Of a DNA stretch of 15,543 nucleotides, positions 4,820-12,600 are shown piece after piece. Origin of the DNA: Bacteroidota bacterium (lineage in GTDB: Bacteria; Bacteroidota; Bacteroidia; Chitinophagales; UBA10324); assembly GCA_003455275.1 (NCBI GenBank), contig DMRR01000036.1, forward strand, positions 1 through 15,543. Reading direction: 5' to 3'. The translations under genes and the position numbers were made by a program. A model generated the notes under the pieces. That model was not told where the DNA came from. It did no database searches and saw nothing but the letters and a program-made list of their open reading frames with translations. How positions within the stretch are numbered: the stretch's first letter is position 1; the number at the start of each line of letters is the position of its first letter.

Positions 4820-7603
4820 ATGTCGAAAAGAATTATTGGCTCGTTTTCGTTTTTAGTTCTTCTTTTATTTTCTATAAACTGCTCTTCGCAAACTATAACA
4901 ACCGGAGTAATAATTGGGAGTCCATTTTGTGCTTGTTCGAATTTGAATGTTGATTTTACAAGTACCGGAATTTTTAACGCAGGAAATAATTACATAGCAG
5001 AACTCTCAGACGCAAGTGGAAGTTTTATTTCGCCGGTTTTCATTGGTTCATTATCCAGCACTTCTAATACCGGGACTATTTCTTGCACAATTCCATGTGT
5101 TGCCGGAACCGGGTCTCTCTATAGAATTCGTGTCACAAGTGATAACCCTGTGATAATAGGAACTGATAATGGAATTGATCTAACGATCAACCAAAATGTT
5201 ACAGCGTCTGTAAATGCTTTTGCAAACATTGTAACAATTTGTACCGGTGCTCAAGTTGATTTTACTGCGACGCCTACTAATGGAGGAGCTACACCCGCCT
5301 ACCAATGGCAAATAAATGGTACACCAGTTATCGGATCGACAAATGCAAATTATAGTACTACAACTTTAAATGATCAGGATGTTGTAACTGTGGTTATGAC
5401 TTCAAGTGCCGCTTGCGTCAATGGATCCCCGGATACTTCTAATTCTGTGACGATTACTGTTAATTCTACATCACCGGCAGGAGTTACTATCAGTGCTTCG
5501 CCATCTACAACGATATGTGCAGGGGACCAAGTTGATTTTACTGCTACAGGAACTAATAGCGGACCTGCTCCTTTATACCAGTGGCAAGTAAATGGAGGAA
5601 ATGTTGGAACCAATTCTTCAACCTATAGCACTACAACATTAAATAATGGTGATATCGTCACTTGTATAATGACTTCAAGCAATGTTTGTGCAACCAACAA
5701 TCCTGCGAATTCAAATTCTATAACCATTACGGTTAATACAGTATCTCCTGCAGGTGTTTCAATTTCTGCTACCTCTACAACAATTTGCCCAGGAGATCCT
5801 GTAACTTTTACCGCCACACCAACTAATGGCGGAGCTAACCCAACTTATCAATGGACAATAAATGGAACCAACACAGGTCCAAATAGTGCAACCTTTACAA
5901 CATCCGGATTAAATAGTGGAGATGTGGTTGATGTTACAATGAATTCAAGTAGCAGCTGTGCCACTGGTTCACCTGTTACCTCTAATCAATTAACCATTAC
6001 AGTATCTTCTACTGTTTCAGCTTCCGTTGTAATTATTGCCTCCTCTTCCACCATATGTTCCGGGCAACAAGTTGATTTTACTGCCTCGCCAACTAATGGT
6101 GGTATTGCACCTACTTATCAATGGCAGATTAATGGAACCAATGTTGTCGGAGCTACCAATTCGACCTATAGCTCTTCTTCGCTTGGCAATGGAGATATCG
6201 TTACTTGCGTTATGACATCTAACGCCTCTTGTGTTACAGGTTCTCCTGCAACTTCAAATTCAATTAATGTAACTGTGAATCCAACTGTTAACACCGCAAT
6301 AAATATTATTTCTTCATCAAGTGTAATTTGTTCTGGAACACAGGTTGATTTTTCAGCCTCAACTTCCGGCGGTGGGAACTCTCCTATTTTTCAATGGCAA
6401 ATTAATGGAAGTAATGTTGGCACAAATGATTCAACATTTAGCAGCACAACTTTGAATAACAATGATGTTATTACATGCATTCTAACTTCAAGCGAACCTT
6501 GTGCGAATATTTCGCCAATTACCTCTCTTCCAGTTACTATTACAGTTACACCATCTGTGGTTGCTTCTATTACTATCGTTGCTTCTAACGACACCATTTG
6601 TTCTGGCGATCAGGTTGATTTTACTGCGGTACCAGTAAATGGAGGAACTCTTCCATCCTATCAATGGCAGATCAATGGAGTCAATGCCGGAACAAATTCA
6701 TCTACCTTCAGCTCAACGACTTTAAATGATAATGATGTAGTGACCTGTATTCTAACTTCAAATGCAAATTGTGCAACTAACTCACCTGCAACATCAAATC
6801 CGATATCTATCACAGTTATTACTTCATCTGTGGCTACTGTAAGTATTTCAACAAGCGCAACCACAGTGTGCCCAGGGGTGGCAACTGATTTTTCCGCAGT
6901 TGGAGTCAATGGCGGAACTGCCCCTATTTACGACTGGATTTTAAATGGAACCTCAACCGGAGTTGGCGGAACTTCATATACCGGAACATTTGTAAATGGT
7001 GATGTCATAAGTTGTGTGATGACTTCTAATGCCCAGTGCGTTACAAGTAATCCTGCAACTTCAAATCAAATAACATTAACTGTTCTTCCTGAACTTGTCA
7101 TTGTTGTAGATCCAGATACAATTGTTTCTTGTTGGGATAAACCTGTTACACTTACTGCAAGCGGAGCAAACTCATTTGAATGGGAACCCGCAGACTGGCT
7201 GAGTTGCACTAGTTGTGCTTCAACCGAAGCCCAGCCTACTGACACAACTATTTACACTGTGACTGGAACAACAGGAAGTTGCACAGGATCTGCAACAGTT
7301 GCGGTATTTGTTCATTGTCCTGATGTTTTTGTGCCATCGGGTTTTTCTCCTAACGATGATAACCGCAATGATGTATTCAAAATCTATGGACCTCCAATGA
7401 ATGAATTTACAATGTGGGTTTATGACCGTTGGGGCGAATTAGTTTACATGTCTCATGATCAAAATGCAGGCTGGGATGGAACACTCTTTGGAAAAAAATG
7501 CAACACCGGAGTTTATGTCTGGATGTTCAGAGGAAAAGATCCCAGCGGAAGAAACATTTCAATCAGCAGAACCAATTCAGGAAGTGTGATGCTGATTAGG
7601 TAG
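4820..7603 (+). CDS. T9SS-exported Ig-like repeat protein with CHU_C C-terminal domain
   Basis: The 927-aa protein starts with a signal peptide (MSKRIIGSFSFLVLLLFSIN, cleavage probably near CSSQ). An N-terminal beta-rich module (about 25-127) has the pattern SPFCACSNLNVDFTSTGIFN and LSDASGSFISPVFIGSL, often seen in large Bacteroidota surface proteins. Seven tandem Ig-like repeats of 90-92 aa follow (about 128-756), each with an ICxGxQVDF start and a YQWQINGT core. Next is one Ig-like module (about 757-832, WLSCTSCASTEAQPTDTTIY), then the gliding-motility-associated C-terminal domain (833-927) with FVPSGFSPNDDNRNDVFKIY, YDRWGELVY and GWDGTLFGK. That domain directs passage through the type IX system. 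A surface adhesin or matrix protein is the likely role. It stands alone between two terminators or gaps, with no PorP partner next to it. Confidence 0.92.
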   Translation: MSKRIIGSFSFLVLLLFSINCSSQTITTGVIIGSPFCACSNLNVDFTSTGIFNAGNNYIAELSDASGSFISPVFIGSLSSTSNTGTISCTIPCVAGTGSLYRIRVTSDNPVIIGTDNGIDLTINQNVTASVNAFANIVTICTGAQVDFTATPTNGGATPAYQWQINGTPVIGSTNANYSTTTLNDQDVVTVVMTSSAACVNGSPDTSNSVTITVNSTSPAGVTISASPSTTICAGDQVDFTATGTNSGPAPLYQWQVNGGNVGTNSSTYSTTTLNNGDIVTCIMTSSNVCATNNPANSNSITITVNTVSPAGVSISATSTTICPGDPVTFTATPTNGGANPTYQWTINGTNTGPNSATFTTSGLNSGDVVDVTMNSSSSCATGSPVTSNQLTITVSSTVSASVVIIASSSTICSGQQVDFTASPTNGGIAPTYQWQINGTNVVGATNSTYSSSSLGNGDIVTCVMTSNASCVTGSPATSNSINVTVNPTVNTAINIISSSSVICSGTQVDFSASTSGGGNSPIFQWQINGSNVGTNDSTFSSTTLNNNDVITCILTSSEPCANISPITSLPVTITVTPSVVASITIVASNDTICSGDQVDFTAVPVNGGTLPSYQWQINGVNAGTNSSTFSSTTLNDNDVVTCILTSNANCATNSPATSNPISITVITSSVATVSISTSATTVCPGVATDFSAVGVNGGTAPIYDWILNGTSTGVGGTSYTGTFVNGDVISCVMTSNAQCVTSNPATSNQITLTVLPELVIVVDPDTIVSCWDKPVTLTASGANSFEWEPADWLSCTSCASTEAQPTDTTIYTVTGTTGSCTGSATVAVFVHCPDVFVPSGFSPNDDNRNDVFKIYGPPMNEFTMWVYDRWGELVYMSHDQNAGWDGTLFGKKCNTGVYVWMFRGKDPSGRNISISRTNSGSVMLIR
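5201..7089 (+). repeat. Seven tandem Ig-module coding repeats, 270-276 bp each
   Basis: The codons for the QVDF-type motif start at 5252, 5528, 5798, 6068, 6341, 6611 and 6881, giving spacings of 276, 270, 270, 273, 270 and 270 bp. The unit is therefore 90-92 codons. The copies are clearly related but diverged at DNA level, so this is old duplication rather than recent expansion; a few short identical blocks such as GTTGATTTTACTGC persist. Confidence 0.85.
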
Positions 7604-7769
7604 CACCTGTATACTTTTTCAAATTTTCTTTCTTAACACTTTATTTTTTGAACTGAGACTTTAGTCGGATTCATTATTGAGTTTCAGAAAAAGAAACCGG
7701 TTATTGAATTTATTAGTAAGTGTAACAAAAAATTATATTTTGAGTAAAACTTTTTGAAACAAAATCATA

Positions 7770-8177
7770 ATGAAGGGAAACCGATATATAATAATTGACG
7801 ACGACCCTACCTCAGTTGAGTTGACCACAATGACCATTAAAAACTCAATTGAAAATCCGCTCATAAGCGCCTTCACAAATGCTAAAGAAGCTCTCAGTTT
7901 TCTGGAAACTGATTTTGCAACTGAAATTGGTTATAGTACGATTGTTCTTCTGGATTTAGACATGCCAGTTATGAATGGGTGGAGTTTTTTAGATCGTTTT
8001 GATTTACTGAGTGATAAAATAAAAGGCCGTGTTAAAATTATTATCGTATCAGGATTCGATAATGTTGAGAATCGCAGGCGTGCCTATCAGAATAGGTATG
8101 TTACGGAGTTTATAGTGAAAAATGATTTATATAAAAATTTCTATTTCAGGATTTCAAAACATCTGAGCGCCGCTTAA
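7770..8177 (+). CDS. Stand-alone receiver-domain protein (CheY-like)
   Basis: The 135-aa protein is a single receiver domain with no output domain. It has the acidic cluster D10-D11-D12, phosphoacceptor D62 in VLLDLDMPVMNG, S94 in the switch position (IIIVSGFDN) and K117. The residue after the lysine is Asn rather than the usual Pro. Such small receivers in Bacteroidota act as phosphotransfer or protein-protein switches, usually downstream of hybrid or PAS kinases; the partner is not in the window. It lies between two T9SS substrate genes, 166 bp after the first, and has its own terminator at 8249, so it is a single-gene unit. A link to adhesion or gliding is suggested only by position. The start ATG is preceded by an A-rich leader. 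Confidence 0.9.
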   Translation: MKGNRYIIIDDDPTSVELTTMTIKNSIENPLISAFTNAKEALSFLETDFATEIGYSTIVLLDLDMPVMNGWSFLDRFDLLSDKIKGRVKIIIVSGFDNVENRRRAYQNRYVTEFIVKNDLYKNFYFRISKHLSAA

Positions 8178-8248
8178 CGCCTGCATATCTTGTTTTTATT
8201 TGTCTTCGCTTGCTTAGCGATTGTAATTTCCATTGATTGATATTTATT

Positions 8249-8278
8249 TTTTCCTTTCCTGTAAAGGAAAAGTTTTTT
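8249..8278 (+). terminator. Intrinsic terminator of the receiver gene
   Basis: TTTTCCTTT (8249-8257), loop CCTGT and AAAGGAAAA (8263-8271) form a 9-bp stem followed by G and six T. It lies 72 bp past the receiver stop and is nearly symmetric in its T/A flanks, so it may work in both directions. Confidence 0.75.
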
Positions 8279-8384
8279 ACATATTTAAAATTTGACCGCT
8301 CAATAGCTCATTATTTATTCGCATAATTGTAAGTAATTTTCAAATTCTAATTTCAGAAATTATTATCTTTCAAAAAGTATAATC

Positions 8385-8963
8385 ATGAATTCAAATGTCA
8401 ACTGGTTTTTTCAAAAAGAAAAAAAATGGCGACCTGAAATTGAGAAATTGAGAGAAATAATTCTTAGTTGTGATCTTGTAGAAGAGTTAAAGTGGGGCTG
8501 CCCATGTTACCAGTTCGAAAAAAAAAATATTTTATTAATTCATGTGTTTAAAGAATACTGCGCCGTTTTATTTTTTAAAGGTTCGTTGCTAAAAGACCCT
8601 AAGAATATTTTAGTTCAGCAAACCAAAAATGTACAGGCAGCCAGGCAAATCCGTTTTATCTCAATTGAACAAATTAATAAGTTCGCAAAAACATTGAAGT
8701 CATATGTTTATGATGCGGTAAAAATTGAAGTTTCCGGATTGAAAGTATCATTGAAAAAAACTTCTGAATTCAGTATTCCTGAAGAATTTCAAAATAAGAT
8801 GAATGATATACCTTCACTAAAAAAATCTTTTTATGAATTAACACCGGGAAGGCAGCGCGGCTATTTGCTCTATTTTTCATCAGCAAAACAATCAAAAACC
8901 CGGAAAGTCAGAATTGAAAAATATATTCCTTTAATACTTAATGGAAAAGGATTGGATGACTAA
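8385..8963 (+). CDS. YdeI/OmdA-type protein with DUF1801 domain
   Basis: The 192-aa protein has two parts. The N-terminal DUF1801 region (about 10-115) shows WRPEIEKLREIILSCDLVEE, KWGCPCYQFEKKNI and FKEYCAVLFFKGSLLKDP. The C-terminal part (about 135-192) has the YdeI/OmdA motif PSLKKSFYELTPGRQRGYLL then YFSSAKQSKTRKVRIEKYIP, the bacteriocin-protection family. The full architecture is that of Bacillus subtilis YdeI. OmdA homologues have been connected with cationic peptide or bacteriocin tolerance in other bacteria, but the biochemical activity is unknown. It is 10 bp ahead of the DUF4256 gene and almost certainly cotranscribed with it. A near-consensus TATCTTTC lies at 8364-8371, suggesting a very short leader. 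Length and motifs are complete. Confidence 0.88.
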   Translation: MNSNVNWFFQKEKKWRPEIEKLREIILSCDLVEELKWGCPCYQFEKKNILLIHVFKEYCAVLFFKGSLLKDPKNILVQQTKNVQAARQIRFISIEQINKFAKTLKSYVYDAVKIEVSGLKVSLKKTSEFSIPEEFQNKMNDIPSLKKSFYELTPGRQRGYLLYFSSAKQSKTRKVRIEKYIPLILNGKGLDD

Positions 8964-8973
8964 TAAATAAAAT

Positions 8974-9534
8974 ATGAATAAGAAAAAATTATCGCAGGAA
9001 GAAGTTACGGTGTTGCTTACAATACTTAAAGCACGCTTTGAGAATAATATGTATCGGCACCATAATTTGGAATGGAAAAAAGTTTTGGCACGATTAGAAA
9101 AAAATGATGATAAACTTTTTTCACTTCATGAGATGGAAAGGACAGGTGGCGAACCTGATGTGATTGAAGTCGATAAAAAAACGGGTGAATATATTTTTTA
9201 TGATTGCGCTTCTGAGAGTCCTGCAGGAAGAAGAAGTTTGTGCTACGACGATGATGCATTGCATTCAAGGAAGGAAAACAAACCTAAAAACAGTGCTCTG
9301 CAAATGGCTGATGATCTTGGAATTTCAATCCTGACTGAGGAACAATATCGTTCGTTGCAGAAACTTGGTAAGTTTGATACTAAAACTTCAAGCTGGGTAA
9401 AAACGCCGTCAGAAATAAGAGAACTCGGCGGTGCAATATTTTGTGATTGCCGGTATAATCAAGTTTTTACTTATCATAATGGAGCAGAATCATATTACGC
9501 CGCCCGTGGATTTCGGGGGTTAATAAGGGTATGA
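8974..9534 (+). CDS. DUF4256 family protein
   Basis: The 186-aa cytoplasmic protein starts MNKKKLSQEEVTVLLTILKA. It carries the hallmarks of DUF4256: KARFENNMYRHHNLEWKKV, SLHEMERTGGEPDVIEVDKK, TGEYIFYDCASESPAGRRSL followed by CYD, FDTKTSSWVKTPSEIRELGG, and the C-terminal YHNGAESYYAARGFRG. Function is unknown. The invariant-looking ERTGGEPDV, YDCxxESPxGRRSxCYD and YHNGAxSYYAARGFRG blocks suggest an enzyme or ligand-binding fold, which is inference. No signal peptide or membrane segment is present. The start lies 10 bp after the YdeI-like stop, with no promoter room, so the two form an operon. Length agrees with the family. Confidence 0.9.
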   Translation: MNKKKLSQEEVTVLLTILKARFENNMYRHHNLEWKKVLARLEKNDDKLFSLHEMERTGGEPDVIEVDKKTGEYIFYDCASESPAGRRSLCYDDDALHSRKENKPKNSALQMADDLGISILTEEQYRSLQKLGKFDTKTSSWVKTPSEIRELGGAIFCDCRYNQVFTYHNGAESYYAARGFRGLIRV

Positions 9535-9656
9535 ATTTTTTTTCTTTCAATAATTTTTTGCTAATCCCTTTTGCCAAGTAAATATTCGAGTTAATCGGAA
9601 ATGCTAAACATTTTGGTTTAAATGCTTTTCTTTTGAACCACTAAGATTATGGCTTA

Positions 9657-12600
9657 ATGAAGGGTTATCGATTACTGTATTTTCTACTTTTAGTTTTATT
9701 AGTTCAACAATCTAAAGCACAGGTTACTGCCGGATTCAATGTCATTTATCAGAATCCAAATTGTGCCCCAACCACTGTAACTTTTCTTAATACTTCAATC
9801 GGAACCAATCTCACTTACGAATGGAATTTCGGATTAACATCGGGAGTAAATTCTGTTTTGCAAAACCCATCTGCGGCATTTCTCAACTGTGGGATTTATG
9901 ATGTAACATTAATTGCAACTAATCAAGTTGGTGAGGCGGATACTCTTGTTCAGTCAATACAAATATTTTGTAACCCGATAGCAGATTTTACAGCAACTCC
10001 TACATCGGGCTGCATTCCCCTTGATGTAATTTTTACAAATAACTCTATTGTTGGAGGCGCTCCTATTACAAGTTATTTCTGGGATTTTGGAGATGGAAAT
10101 TCAGGAAGCGGAAATAATCCAACACATACTTACACTATTTCCGGTTGTAAAAACATTACCCTTCAGATCACTGACGCAAATGGATGCAGCCACGATACTT
10201 CTTTTACAAATCTTATCTGCATTGATGACCAGCCGGTATCAGCTTTTTCTTCAACTACAAATGTTTCCTGCAGCGCTCCCTTTACAATTGATTTTACAAA
10301 CAACTCCACAGGTACCGGCACTCTTACTTATCAGTGGACATTCGCTGGCGGAAATCCTTCTTTGTCTTCACTCCCCAATCCTTCTGTTACATACAATACA
10401 CCAGGAGTATATGATGTAACATTGGTTGTAACAAACGGGTCAGGATGCAGTGATACACTTACCATAAATAATTACGCAGCTATTGCAAGCAACCTTGCAG
10501 ATTTTACAATGAGCAGTGGGAGTGGTTGTGTTCCATTCACTTTGAATGTTCAGGGAATTTCTTCATCAGCACCAATATCATGGAACTGGACAACCAATCC
10601 TCTGGCAATTCCGCCTTCCGCAAATACGCAGAATGCAACTTTTGTTTTTAATTCAAACGGTACTTACCAGGTCTGCTTAGATGTAACTTATCCTGGCGGA
10701 TGTATTGCTTCAAAATGTTCAACTGTAGTTGTATCAAATTATCCTCATGCATCGTTTACACTGACAGGTAATACTTATACATGCACACCTCCGCAGATTA
10801 TTGATTACAACAACACATCCACAGGTGGACCTAGCCTTCAATATAACTGGCAGTTCCCGGGCGGCGTACCTTCAAGCTGGAATAATTCAAATCCACCGAA
10901 TGTTTCTTACAATAACTGTGGAATTTATGATGCTATACTTATTGTGACTAATCTATCCGGTTGCAGTGACACTTTTGTATATGCCGGCGCTGCAAACATT
11001 GATTGCCCACAGGCAAGTTTTTCTGCTTCACCAAATGCCGGTTGCGCTCCACTTAATACAGATTTTTTATATACAGGTTCCAGCGGTAACCCTACATCAT
11101 GGTTATGGAATTTCGGTGATCCATCTAGTGGAGTAAATAATACTTCCACTCTTCAAAATCCTTCGCACATTTTTAACAATACAGGTTGTTACACGATAAC
11201 TCTTTTGGTAAGTAATGCACAAGGATGTAGTGATACAATTCATCACTTCGACATGATATGCGTGGGTTCTCCTCCTATTCCTGATTTCAGTGCAAACCCT
11301 GTTGTAACCTGCGCATGGCAAGAGGTTGTTTTCACCGATTCTTCCCAGGGGATTGATTCAACTACATCCTGGCAATGGGATTTCATTGGGGTTCCGCCAT
11401 TTGATGTAATGAATACATCACAAAATCCTTCTTACCTGTATCCTGATACCGGATGGTTTGATGTTACATTGGTTTTATGCAATAGTGGTTGTTGTGATAC
11501 ACTTACGATTGATTCGATGATTCACATACTTCCGCCAATTGCTAATTTCACAGTTACCAATAATTGTCTCGACCCATATAATATAACATTCAACGGAGGT
11601 GCTTCAATTGGTGCAGATACTTTCTATTGGAGTTCATCAGCCGGAACTATAACTCCTGTTTCTGATTCTGTAATTTCTATTTCATTTCCTTCGAACGGAA
11701 ATTATGATGTTCAACTTATAGTCGAGAATTATCAAACAGGTTGTTATGATACGCTGCTTCATACTGTACTAGCGAATAATGTGATTGCTGATTTCAGTGC
11801 AAGCGATACGGCAATCTGCGCACCGGGTCAAATTTGTTTTACCAATCTTTCACAAAACGCTACCAGCTATGAGTGGTTTCTTTTTAATGGAATTGGAAAT
11901 TTGGTTTGGACAAATACGAATCTTAATCCTTGCCGAAATTTTTTGAACCCTGGAAAATTCAGTGTGATGTTGGTAGCCACAGATGCTAATGGCTGCACGG
12001 ATACCATGTATAAGCAGTTTTATATACATGCATATGGATTGAATTTAAACCTGACCGGCGCTCCGCTTACCGGCTGTGTCCCACTCAGTGTAAGCTTTAC
12101 TTCAGTAGCCACAAGTTCTGTTTCAACTCTTGTGTCATGGTTTTGGAATTTTGGTGACAGTGCGAGTGGAGTTCTTGATACCAGTTCATTATTAAATCCT
12201 GTACATACTTATAACAATGCCGGCAGCTACGATGTAACATTAATTGCAGAAGACAATAATGGTTGTTATGATACACTTACGGTTCCTCAATATATAAATC
12301 CCTACGACCCGCAGATTGATTTCATTGCGCTTGATTCTACAGTATGTCTTGGAGAAACAACCTGCTTTTTCAACCAGTCACAGGGTGGAAGCCTTTCCTA
12401 TTTCTGGAATTTTGGCGATGGGAATTCTTCTAATCTCTTTAATCCATGTCATCAATATACTTCAATAGGTGATTATACTGTAACTCTGATTGGAACCGAT
12501 ACCAGCGGTTGTATAGATTCTCTTGTCCGTACTTTATATATTCATGTTACAAGCCCGGCAGCTTTTTTCACTGCTAATCCGGTTTACTCAAGTTGTCCTC

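Noticed and set aside
4820..4900. Ig-repeat protein as a lipoprotein (Cys in the signal region, SINC)
   Set aside because: The residues before the Cys do not fit the lipobox, and type IX substrates with this C-terminal domain use ordinary signal peptides; cleavage near SSQ is likelier.
5374..6909. Several antisense reading frames of 64-82 codons within the Ig-repeat gene
   Set aside because: They recur at the same place in each repeat and mirror the sense codons; they are shadows of the repetitive sense frame.
5201..7089. Regular repeats that might suggest a CRISPR-like or satellite array
   Set aside because: The unit is 270-276 bp, always a multiple of three, diverged in DNA but conserved as an Ig module; it is protein repeat structure.
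10925..11321. Antisense reading frames within the PKD adhesin gene
   Set aside because: The composition is a mirror of the sense repeats, with no start context or recognisable protein.
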